This document shows, one piece after another, positions 57,605 to 64,000 of a stretch of DNA of 64,000 nucleotides. Each line of letters opens with the position of its first letter. The first letter of the stretch is position 1. The notes below the pieces were generated by a model. It worked only from the letters and a program-made list of their open reading frames with translations, searched no databases and was not told the origin of the DNA. The stretch covers positions 13,922 through 77,921 of the forward strand of contig JAZNUB010000045.1 of assembly GCA_045592105.1 (NCBI GenBank). The letters are read 5' to 3'. Made by a program: the position numbers and the translations under genes. The DNA comes from SIG636 sp045592105. GTDB taxonomy: Bacteria; Bacillota; Clostridia; Oscillospirales; CAG-382.

Positions 57605-58273
57605 ATGGTGTTGTTGGGCAACTGTTGGGATGAGCTTTTAAAGGACGAATTTGCAAAGGAATACTATCAAAAGCTGCGTGTATTTTTAAAGCAGGAGTAT
57701 TTGCATTCGGGCAAGCGCATTTTCCCTTTAATGGATAATATTTTCAACGCACTTAAATATACTGATTATAACGACGTTAAGGCGGTTATCCTTGGGCAGG
57801 ACCCATACCACGGTGCAGGGCAAGCGCACGGGCTTTGCTTTTCCGTGGAGCGTGGCGTGGCGGCACCTCCGTCGTTGGTGAACATATATAAGGAGCTTAA
57901 CGCTGATTTGGGCGTGCCCATCCCTTCACACGGGTGCCTAACCGATTGGGCAAAAAATGGCGTGCTGTTGCTTAACAGCGTGCTTACCGTGCGCGAGGGG
58001 CTTGCAGGCAGCCACCGTGGCAGAGGCTGGGAGGTGTTTACCGACCGTGTTATACAGCTGCTTAACGAGCGTGAAAAGCCAATAGTTTTTCTGCTTTGGG
58101 GGAACTACGCCAAGGCAAAAGCGGCGCTGATAAACCAAAACCGCCATCTTGTATTAACGGCGGCGCACCCAAGCCCGCTTTCGGCATACAACGGCTTTTT
58201 CGGTTGCAGGCACTTTTCTGCCGCCAACAAGTTTCTTGGCGAAAACGCGATAGATTGGAGAATTGACGAATGA
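57605..58273 (+). CDS. ung: uracil-DNA glycosylase
   Basis: Excises uracil from DNA. The 222-residue family 1 enzyme has VILGQDPYHGAGQAHGLCFSV (water-activating Asp), LLNSVLTVREGLAGSH, and TAAHPSPLSAYNGFFGCRHF (minor-groove Leu loop). I start at ATG 57605; the longer open frame extends into promoter DNA. Overlaps dapF by four bases. Confidence 0.97.
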   Translation: MVLLGNCWDELLKDEFAKEYYQKLRVFLKQEYLHSGKRIFPLMDNIFNALKYTDYNDVKAVILGQDPYHGAGQAHGLCFSVERGVAAPPSLVNIYKELNADLGVPIPSHGCLTDWAKNGVLLLNSVLTVREGLAGSHRGRGWEVFTDRVIQLLNEREKPIVFLLWGNYAKAKAALINQNRHLVLTAAHPSPLSAYNGFFGCRHFSAANKFLGENAIDWRIDE

Positions 58274-59109
58274 AGCTTAACTTTACAAAAATGCACGGAT
58301 GCGGAAACGATTACATATATATCAATTGCTTTGAAACACAGCTTAACAACCCAAACGATATCGCAAAAACCTTGGCAAAGCGGCATTTTTCAATAGGCGC
58401 GGATGGGCTTGTGATGATTTGCCCATCAAGCACGGCAGATGCTATGATGAGGATGTTTAACGCAGACGGTAGCGAGAGCAGAATGTGCGGCAACGCAATA
58501 CGCTGTGTGGGCAAGTATTTGTACGATAGCGGTATCGCTAAAAAGGAAGTTATAAGGGTGGACACCCTAAGCGGCATAAAAACGCTTTATATGCAGATAA
58601 AAAACGGTATAGCGGTTGGCGCAACCGTTGATATGGGCAAGGCATCGTTTAAGAAAGAGGACGTGCCCGTGGTTTGGGAAGCGGAGGGTACTGTTTCCGT
58701 GCCGCTTACCGTGCTTGACAGGCAGTTTATCTGCACGGCTTTGTCTATGGGAAGCTCACATGCTGTGTGCTTTGTGGAGGATACAGCGGCTTTCCCGCTG
58801 GAAAAATACGGCCCCGCGTTTGAAAACCACCCCGCTTTTCCCGACCGTGTTAATGCGGAGTTTGTGCGTGTTATAGACAAGAGTAATCTTGATATGCGCG
58901 TTTGGGAGCGCGGAAGCGGTGAAACCTGGGCTTGCGGAACGGGTAGCTGTGCTTGTGTTGCGGCGGCTTGTGCAAACGGCTTTTGCGCCTACGGCGAGGA
59001 TGTTACCGTAAATTTAAAAGGCGGCAAGCTTATCATAAACGTAACGCAAGAGCGCGTGCTTATGACAGGGCCTGCCGTAAAGGTATGCGATGGGGTTGTG
59101 TATTTATGA
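58270..59109 (+). CDS. dapF: diaminopimelate epimerase
   Basis: Converts LL- to meso-diaminopimelate for lysine and peptidoglycan. The 279 residues have FTKMHGCGNDYIYI, ESRMCGNAIRCVGKYL with the first catalytic Cys, VRVIDKSNLDMRVWERGSGET and WACGTGSCACVAA with the second catalytic Cys. Converges on the HTH gene two bases away. Confidence 0.97.
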   Translation: MKLNFTKMHGCGNDYIYINCFETQLNNPNDIAKTLAKRHFSIGADGLVMICPSSTADAMMRMFNADGSESRMCGNAIRCVGKYLYDSGIAKKEVIRVDTLSGIKTLYMQIKNGIAVGATVDMGKASFKKEDVPVVWEAEGTVSVPLTVLDRQFICTALSMGSSHAVCFVEDTAAFPLEKYGPAFENHPAFPDRVNAEFVRVIDKSNLDMRVWERGSGETWACGTGSCACVAAACANGFCAYGEDVTVNLKGGKLIINVTQERVLMTGPAVKVCDGVVYL

Positions 59110-59111
59110 TA

Positions 59112-59315
59112 TTAAGGCTCTGCAACCGTTTCAAGCCATTTGATAAAGGCGGTTTTGGGAACAAGCTTTCTGTTGCCCACCGTAACGGTTGGGAAATCCT
59201 TTTGTGCCATCAGCGCGTATGCGCCTGAGCGCGATATACACATCGCGGCGGAAACTTCTTTTGCCGAAAGCACTATCGGCAGTTCATCGTAGCTTTTGTA
59301 GATGGGCTGTGCCAT
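59112..59315 (-). CDS. AlpA/excisionase-like helix-turn-helix protein
   Basis: A 67-residue single-domain MerR/AlpA-like DNA-binding protein: LSAKEVSAAMCISRSGAYALM is the helix-turn-helix and VTVGNRKLVPKTAFIKWLE the wing/linker typical of excisionase-family proteins. GGAAGTG precedes the ATG. No integrase, attachment site or other phage gene lies nearby, so it is an orphan, possibly a host regulator or a relic of a lost element. Confidence 0.8.
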   Translation of the reverse strand: MAQPIYKSYDELPIVLSAKEVSAAMCISRSGAYALMAQKDFPTVTVGNRKLVPKTAFIKWLETVAEP

Positions 59316-59400
59316 TTTGCTTCACTTCCTTTCACAGTTGCATTTTAGCAAAGCGAAAGGGAAATAAAACGGACTTTTTGCTTGTAAATAGGAGCAAGTT

Positions 59401-60009
59401 ATGAACAAATTAAAAGCCTTTGCGTTCGCCTGCTTGATATCGGTGCTTTCTGCCGTTAGCGCGTGCGACGGAAACGAAGCACCGCCCGCCTTGTCAAGCG
59501 CAGATGCGCAAAGCGAGGAAAGTGAAATTGTTTTGGAAAGCATCGAAAGCTCGTATGCTTATATGGACACAAACAGCTTCGAGGAGAAAGAAAACGGGCT
59601 GTATACATCCGAGGGCTTCTACGTGGTTTTGCCTGAGAATTATGTTAGGCAGGAGAACGAGAGGTTTGCCTTGTACGCTGTTGAAAAGGACAAAAGCGTA
59701 ATTGCGCTGTTGGCTGAAAGCTTTTACGATGTGCTTAGCGCGGGTATGGACGCAAATATGCCTGCAAGCGAATATGCAAAGCTTGTTATAGAAGCGGATG
59801 ACGGCGTGCAAGCAACGGTGCTTGATAAAGGCGGAAACGCTTATTTTGAGTACGTTAAGGAAATGGACGGCGAGCAATACAGGTATTTTGTATACGCATA
59901 TAGGGGTAGCGGCGCATATTATCTTTTGCAGTTCTGCTGTAACGATATCGAGGCGGATTTTTACAGAGAAGCGTTTGAGCAAATTGAGAAAAGCGTGGAA
60001 ATAAAGTAA
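59401..60009 (+). CDS. lipoprotein of unknown function
   Basis: A 202-residue protein with a lipoprotein signal ending SAVSACDG (Cys near residue 22), an acidic Ser-rich linker and a C-terminal beta-rich domain (GFYVVLPENYVRQENERFALYAVEKDKS, AYYLLQFCCNDIEADFYREAFEQIEKS), a pattern also seen in small DUF-type lipoproteins that resemble PsbP/DcrB folds. No family named with confidence. GGAG precedes the ATG. Confidence 0.75.
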   Translation: MNKLKAFAFACLISVLSAVSACDGNEAPPALSSADAQSEESEIVLESIESSYAYMDTNSFEEKENGLYTSEGFYVVLPENYVRQENERFALYAVEKDKSVIALLAESFYDVLSAGMDANMPASEYAKLVIEADDGVQATVLDKGGNAYFEYVKEMDGEQYRYFVYAYRGSGAYYLLQFCCNDIEADFYREAFEQIEKSVEIK

Positions 60010-60022
60010 TAGAACAAATAAA

Positions 60023-60049
60023 ATCCCACGGGGAAGAACCCCGTGGGAT
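60023..60049. terminator. bidirectional hairpin terminator
   Basis: 11-base arms 60023-60033 and 60039-60049, loop AAGAA. The minus tail TTTATTTGTT serves the surface protein at 60080-61585; on the plus side it follows the lipoprotein stop by 14 bases. Confidence 0.85.
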
Positions 60050-60079
60050 ATATTGTTAGTTAGTTAAAGCTAAGGTTAA

Positions 60080-61585
60080 TTATTTAACCTTCTTAGCAAC
60101 TACAACACCTGCAAGAGAAACAACTGCAAGTACTGCGAATATGCCAAGACCAAGGTCGCCGGTGTTGCCGGTGCTGCCGCCGTTGTTGGAGCCGCCGCCG
60201 AAATCGCCGGTTCTGGTACCCATAACCATTAACTCGTCAAGCTGAACGATATAGCCACGGCCGGTAACAGCGTATTCGCCTTCGGCTGCTGCGGAAATAT
60301 CGGTATTGAGAGTAACTCTAACTGCAGTAACGTCTGCAATAGCATCGAAGTTTGCATTGAGCGTGAAGAACTGATCTAAATTAGTAACGCCATCATCAAT
60401 GCTGTACTGGCCAGCGCCTTCTATAGCAACTTTTTCTTCGGTAAAGGTAACGGGAACAAATTCGCCGCCCTTAACGGAAACTTCGATTGCTTTGATGTTA
60501 CAAAATCTGTTACCGCCACGACGAGCACCATCAAGAACAACCTTGTCTATAGTGTTAAGACCGTCAAGGTTGAGGGTGATGAAGTGTTCTCTGTTGGTGC
60601 CGGCAAGCTCGGAGGTGATGGTTCTTATGGGGTCGCCACCGGATTTAAGTTGGAAAAGCTTACGAACAACGCCATCGGTAAGAAGCTTGCAATCTTCATC
60701 CGGAGCGGAGGGACCAAAGAAGTTAGCTTCGTTGTCGCTGTTAGCGTAGGTGTAAGGTCTGCCAAGAGCAACGTTGGTGTAAGCGGGAGCATCGTCAGAA
60801 GTTACGTCGTCGGAAGTTGCATCGTCAGAAGTTGCATCGTCAGAAGTTGCATCGTCGGAAGTTACGTCGTCGGAAGTTACGTCGTCGGAAGTTGCATCAT
60901 CGGAAGTTGCATCATCGGAAGTTACATCGTCAGAAGTATCGCCGCTGATAGCGTTAGCATAGCCTTCGATTTCGTCAAGCTGAACGATGTAAGCGTTGGA
61001 GCCATCGGGACGAGTAGTGTCTACAGTAAGCTTAAGACCCATAACGTCAGTAGCACCGGTAACGTTGATTACAACATCGTAGTACTGGGGAGCGCTAGTA
61101 ACTTGGTCGCCAGCGGTGCATTCAGGAGCACCTTCGATAGCAACATATTCATCGGTGAATTCTGCTGCGGTGTAAACAAGACCGTCAGTAGTATACTCAA
61201 CAGAAACTACGTCGAGATGCCTGTTTACGGAAGCATCAACGAAGAATGCTCTTGTGCCTTTGATAACGAGAGCACCGATAGTAGTAGCATCCTCAAATGC
61301 AAATTCAATTACAGTGTCCAAAGAAGAGCCAGCCATTTCCAAGGAAACGCCGGGAACACCATTGATGCCGTTGAAATTGTTAGTGCCGTCACCACGGAAA
61401 GCACCGTTGGTTAAAAGTTTGTTTTCAGGGTCAAGACAATTGCTAGACTCATAAGGTGTAGTACCGGTAACGGTATAGCTTGCGCCGAGGAGAAGGTTTT
61501 CGTCTGCTGCGGAAACGGTAGCAACGGTTGCGAAGCAGCAAGCTACCAAAACAACAGCAAGAAGAATTGCGGTGATTTTTTTCAT
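60080..61585 (-). CDS. surface protein with two related beta modules and a TSDD-repeat stalk
   Basis: A 501-residue exported protein. Signal peptide (AILLAVVLVACCFATVATVSA); a discoidin-like module (about 30-205, ASYTVTGTTPYE, KLLTNGAFRGDG, YIVQLDEIEGYA); ten copies of a five-residue TSDD(V/A) repeat (about 213-265); a second related module (about 270-455, RPYTYANSDNEAN, KLLTDGVVRK, YIVQLDELMVMG); and a Gly/Asn-rich stretch ending TGDLGLG, a hydrophobic helix and AKKVK. The C-terminal layout looks like a wall-sorting or membrane-anchor signal, but no LPxTG motif is present. Ligand unknown; F5/8C-like modules often bind glycans. Confidence 0.82.
   Translation of the reverse strand: MKKITAILLAVVLVACCFATVATVSAADENLLLGASYTVTGTTPYESSNCLDPENKLLTNGAFRGDGTNNFNGINGVPGVSLEMAGSSLDTVIEFAFEDATTIGALVIKGTRAFFVDASVNRHLDVVSVEYTTDGLVYTAAEFTDEYVAIEGAPECTAGDQVTSAPQYYDVVINVTGATDVMGLKLTVDTTRPDGSNAYIVQLDEIEGYANAISGDTSDDVTSDDATSDDATSDDVTSDDVTSDDATSDDATSDDATSDDVTSDDAPAYTNVALGRPYTYANSDNEANFFGPSAPDEDCKLLTDGVVRKLFQLKSGGDPIRTITSELAGTNREHFITLNLDGLNTIDKVVLDGARRGGNRFCNIKAIEVSVKGGEFVPVTFTEEKVAIEGAGQYSIDDGVTNLDQFFTLNANFDAIADVTAVRVTLNTDISAAAEGEYAVTGRGYIVQLDELMVMGTRTGDFGGGSNNGGSTGNTGDLGLGIFAVLAVVSLAGVVVAKKVK
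60789..60940 (-). repeat. 15-bp tandem repeat encoding the TSDD stalk
   Basis: About ten copies of a 15-base unit encoding TSDDV or TSDDA, inside the surface protein gene at 60080-61585. V and A units alternate irregularly, which suggests slippage or recombination between units. Confidence 0.92.
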
Positions 61586-61662
61586 CGTTCGTTTTCCTTT
61601 CTTGATTTTATTTTTTTTGATGAAAAGTTGCGCTAAGGGAAAATTATTCCATTAGATATTTC

Positions 61663-61691
61663 ATATTACCATAATATATAAGCCTTGTCAA
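61663..61691 (-). promoter_or_regulatory. promoter of the TSDD-stalk surface gene
   Basis: On the minus strand TTGACA (61691-61686), 17 bases, TAATAT (61668-61663). The start codon at 61585 lies 77 bases downstream of the -10, leaving a long untranslated leader with no obvious structure. Confidence 0.85.
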
Positions 61692-61746
61692 TAGTTTTTT
61701 CATTTTTAGTTTTTCAGCTATATTATATGCGCTAAAGCAAGATAAA

Positions 61747-62394
61747 TTACAGTAAATATTTAGCAAGCTCGTAAAAATCGTTTAAAACGGCGAAAGCTTT
61801 ATTGTCAATAAGCTCGTTTTTGAAATCAGAGCCGTTTACAACCCCTATGCATTCTATGCCGTTTTCTTTTGCCCCTTCGATATCGTAAACACGGTCGCCT
61901 ATCATAACGCAATCGTTTTTGTCCGCACCCGCCATAGCGATTGCCCTTGCAATAATTTTAGGCTTGCTGTCCAAATCGGGCGTAAAGCTTGCGGCGGAAA
62001 CATAGTCAAAATACGTGCTAACTTCAAGTATATCAAGCACCTTTTTTGCAAAAACCTCCGGCTTGCTGGTTGCAAGCATTATGGTTTTGCCCTTTTGCTT
62101 TGCTTCTGCAAGAAACTCTCTCACACCGGGGAAAAGGCTGATGTTGTATATGCCTTTTTCTGCGTAATGCTCTCTGTAAAGCGCGATAGCCTTTTCGGCG
62201 TCCTGCTCAGACAAGCCGATGTAATGGGTGTAGGAATACCTAAGCGGTGGGCCTACAAACCGCGCCAAAAACTCTCTGCTTGGAGGTGTAAGCCCCATTT
62301 TGTTAAGCGAATACTCTATGGAATCCATTATCCCCGGAGCAGAATCGGATACGGTACCGTCCAAATCAAAAAGCAGAAAAGCTTTGTTTTTCAT
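61747..62394 (-). CDS. HAD superfamily phosphatase (phosphoglycolate phosphatase-like)
   Basis: The 215 residues show the HAD motifs: FDLDGTVSDSAPGI (nucleophile Asp), LATSKPEVFA (motif II), LDSKPKIIARAI (motif III Lys) and MIGDRVYDIEGAKENGI (motif IV). A helical cap lies between the first two. Related to Gph/PpaX; substrate not readable. I start at ATG 62394 with AAGGATGGG upstream; the frame extending to 62475 has no ribosome site. Confidence 0.9.
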   Translation of the reverse strand: MKNKAFLLFDLDGTVSDSAPGIMDSIEYSLNKMGLTPPSREFLARFVGPPLRYSYTHYIGLSEQDAEKAIALYREHYAEKGIYNISLFPGVREFLAEAKQKGKTIMLATSKPEVFAKKVLDILEVSTYFDYVSAASFTPDLDSKPKIIARAIAMAGADKNDCVMIGDRVYDIEGAKENGIECIGVVNGSDFKNELIDNKAFAVLNDFYELAKYLL

Positions 62395-62469
62395 AATATG
62401 CCCATCCTTAAAGAAATAATTGTGTTTTAGGAAATTATAAAACAAATCGTTGCGGTTTGCAATACGGTG

Positions 62470-62498
62470 TTGCATATTTTTTTAGGCTGTTGTATAAT
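62470..62498 (+). promoter_or_regulatory. promoter of the BaiN-like flavoprotein gene
   Basis: TTGCAT (62470-62475), 17 bases, TATAAT (62493-62498), 27 bases before the start at 62526. Perfect -10. Confidence 0.82.
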
Positions 62499-62525
62499 TG
62501 ACAAGGAAAACGGAGGTGGTATACA

Positions 62526-63755
62526 ATGGCGGACGTATGTGTAATAGGCGGCGGCGCGGCAGGGCTTACAGCGGCGTATTTTGCGGCGGCAGGCGGTGCG
62601 GCGGTTACCGTTTATGAGCGTAACGAAGCTTGCGGAAAAAAGCTTAATATAACGGGCAAGGGTAGGTGCAACCTTACCAACCAATGCGATATACAAACCT
62701 TTTTGCAAAACGTGCCCGTGAACCCTCGGTTTTTATATAAGGCACTTAACAATTTCCCGCCGGAGCAGGTTATGCAGTTTTTTGAGATGCTTGGTGTGCC
62801 GCTTAAGGTGGAGCGCGGCAGGCGCGTTTTCCCTGTAAGCGATAGGGCGGCGGATATAACTGCGGCACTTGTGAACGCGTGCAGAGCTATGGGCGTAAAG
62901 CTTGTTCACGCCCGCGTGCGCGGTGTGAACGCGGAAAACGGTTGCTTTTCACATATAGCTTTGGGTGGCGGAAAAAAGGCGCACCACGATGCGTGCATTA
63001 TTGCAACGGGCGGTGCTTCTTACCCCCGTACAGGCAGCGATGGTGACGGTTACGCCTTCGCCAAGTCGGTGGGGCACACCGTTGTGGCGTTGAAGCCTTC
63101 GTTGGTGCCGCTTTGCTCGGACGATGCTTTGTGTGCGGACTGTATGGGGCTTTCGCTTAAGAACGTGAAGGTGTCCTTTTCGTCTGCTGAGGGTAAGCCG
63201 CTTTACAGCGAGATGGGGGAGATGCTGTTTACTCACTTCGGCATAAGCGGGCCTGTTGTACTTTCTGCCTCGGCACATATAGGGGACGGTGTTGGCGTAA
63301 AGGCGGTTATAGATTTAAAGCCCGCCTTGGACGAGGAAACCTTGGATAAACGCATACTTCGTGATTTTGAGGAAAACCGAAACAGAGATTACTGCAACAG
63401 CCTTTCTGCACTTCTGCCGCAGAAGCTGATACCTGTAATAGTTAGAAAAAGCGGGATAGCACCGCATAAAAAGGTTAATTCCATAACCAAGGAGGAAAGG
63501 AAAGCACTTGTAAGGCTGATAAAGGGCTTGGAGTTTACGCTTAACGGAAAACGCCCCATTGATGAAGCAATAGTAACAAGCGGCGGCGTTGCGGTAAACG
63601 AGATAAATCCTTCCACTATGGAGTCTAAGCTGGTAAGCGGCTTGTTTTTTGCGGGCGAGGTTATAGACGTGGACGCCTACACGGGCGGCTATAATTTGCA
63701 AATAGCCTTTGCAACAGGCGCATTGGCAGGAGAAAACGCTTCATACATCGAATGA
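62526..63755 (+). CDS. HI0933/BaiN-family FAD oxidoreductase
   Basis: A 409-residue flavoprotein. FAD motif CVIGGGAAGLTAAYFAA at the N-terminus, KLNITGKGRCNLTNQ, RRVFPVSDRAADI, ATGGASYPRTGSDGDGYAFA, TSGGVAVNEINPSTMESK and GGYNLQIAFATGALAGENA at the C-terminus, all HI0933-family signatures. BaiN, a family member in Clostridium scindens, reduces bile-acid intermediates; most homologues are housekeeping enzymes of unknown substrate, and no other bai gene is nearby. Confidence 0.9.
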   Translation: MADVCVIGGGAAGLTAAYFAAAGGAAVTVYERNEACGKKLNITGKGRCNLTNQCDIQTFLQNVPVNPRFLYKALNNFPPEQVMQFFEMLGVPLKVERGRRVFPVSDRAADITAALVNACRAMGVKLVHARVRGVNAENGCFSHIALGGGKKAHHDACIIATGGASYPRTGSDGDGYAFAKSVGHTVVALKPSLVPLCSDDALCADCMGLSLKNVKVSFSSAEGKPLYSEMGEMLFTHFGISGPVVLSASAHIGDGVGVKAVIDLKPALDEETLDKRILRDFEENRNRDYCNSLSALLPQKLIPVIVRKSGIAPHKKVNSITKEERKALVRLIKGLEFTLNGKRPIDEAIVTSGGVAVNEINPSTMESKLVSGLFFAGEVIDVDAYTGGYNLQIAFATGALAGENASYIE

Positions 63756-63758
63756 TAA

Positions 63759-63792
63759 GAAGAAACGCAGACGTTAAAGCCTGCGTTTCTTC
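63759..63792 (+). terminator. hairpin terminator after the BaiN-like gene
   Basis: 12-base arms 63759-63770 and 63781-63792, ten-base loop. The stop codon at 63755 is four bases before it. The right arm itself contains TTTCTTC but the tail is weak. Confidence 0.78.
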
Positions 63793-63845
63793 AGACCGCT
63801 GACAAAGGCACAGAACACGAAAAAATAAAATTTCATTCCCATAAA

Positions 63846-63883
63846 GAAGAAAATTCGAGGAGTTTCATCCTCGAATTTTCTTC
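63846..63883. repeat. 16-bp perfect inverted repeat
   Basis: Arms 63846-63861 and 63868-63883, loop GTTTCA. On the plus strand it is followed by a T-rich tail (ATTATTGTATTTTTT) and lies directly before dispersed repeat copy C, the same hairpin-then-stem order as copies A and B. Confidence 0.7.
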
Positions 63884-63890
63884 AATTATT

Positions 63891-63957
63891 GTATTTTTTC
63901 GTTCAAAACGAACCTCGGCTCACAGTACTTAGTACAGTTCTCGCCTCGGTTCGTCTT
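63891..63957 (-). repeat. dispersed structured repeat, copy C
   Basis: Read on the plus strand it aligns with the reverse complement of copy A: ACGAAC, a CAGTACT...GTACAG centre and GTTCG. The closing stem is CGAACC (63909-63914) with GGTTCG (63948-63953), whereas copy A has CGAACT with AGTTCG, so pairing is kept while bases change. The 63756-64000 tail holds no gene. Confidence 0.65.
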
Positions 63958-64000
63958 GTCTGCACTCTTTCTCAGCACTCTGCCAGCTTGATGACAAGGT

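Noticed and set aside
59112..59315. Prophage or integrative element boundary
   Set aside because: No integrase, att repeats, tRNA or composition change around the single HTH gene.
60789..60940. CRISPR-like array
   Set aside because: Units are 15 bases without spacers and stay in frame within a coding gene; they encode the TSDD stalk.
62526..63755. Bile-acid reductase BaiN
   Set aside because: Only the broad HI0933 family can be supported; no bai operon genes are nearby.

Overview
The window reads as a chromosomal stretch of a low-to-mid GC Clostridia (Bacillota), most likely an uncultured gut member of the Oscillospirales/Ruminococcaceae type. Pointers are the sporulation gene gerW/ytfJ beside its DUF2953 partner, the nusB-xseAB-ispA-dxs-tlyA-nadK-argR-recN cluster, secreted proteins with type I dockerins, an RsgI-like anti-sigma factor, LCP and VanZ-like proteins, and the VTC/DUF4956/beta-helix trio. 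This placement is inferred from gene content only. No rRNA, tRNA, CRISPR array, prophage or insertion sequence was seen.

Layout. 1-1313 (+): end of a rhamnose operon (rhaA fragment, rhaD). 1367-9608 (-): an eight-gene aromatic amino acid operon, pheA-aroB-aroC-aroE/aroK fusion-aroQ-aroA-tyrA-DAHP synthase, covering every step from E4P+PEP to the Phe and Tyr precursors. It has a consensus promoter and, before pheA, a Phe/Tyr-rich leader peptide with an attenuator terminator. 9714-12261 (+): two dockerin proteins, one with a cohesin-like module, separated by a decayed paralogue that keeps its promoter. 12270-20539 (+): TSCPD protein, cysE, GH78 rhamnosidase, ROK kinase, GH4 phospho-glucosidase, S-adenosylhomocysteinase and an SGNH hydrolase with dockerin. 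20571-22394 (-): secreted His-rich protein, ECF sigma factor and RsgI-like anti-sigma factor.

22421-35079 (-): a housekeeping operon from gpmI through M50 protease, scpA, scpB, DUF2953, gerW, dacF, rluB, yhbY, nadD-yqeK fusion and LCP protein to rsfS and leuS. 35113-44140 (+): nusB to recN and a VanZ-like gene, divergent from gpmI. 44380-47661 (-): polyphosphate-polymerase-like VTC protein, DUF4956 membrane protein and secreted beta-helix protein. 47963-57540 (-): MBG-like surface protein, uppP, ftsK/spoIIIE, lipoprotein, gtrA, FAD oxidoreductase and GT-C glycosyltransferase. 57549-64000: ung-dapF, an orphan AlpA-like regulator, a lipoprotein, a surface protein with a TSDD-repeat stalk, a HAD phosphatase and a BaiN/HI0933-type flavoprotein.

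How it fits together. GH78, the ROK kinase, GH4 and rhaA/rhaD can be read as one route for rhamnose-capped beta-glucosides: the rhamnosidase frees rhamnose, the kinase and GH4 split the remaining glucoside, and RhaA/RhaD consume the rhamnose. The dockerin proteins suggest that a scaffoldin exists elsewhere in the genome. The least ordinary signals are the pheA attenuator, the dispersed hairpin repeats at operon ends, the cohesin-dockerin mini-protein, the sigma/anti-sigma/His-rich module and the VTC/DUF4956/beta-helix trio.
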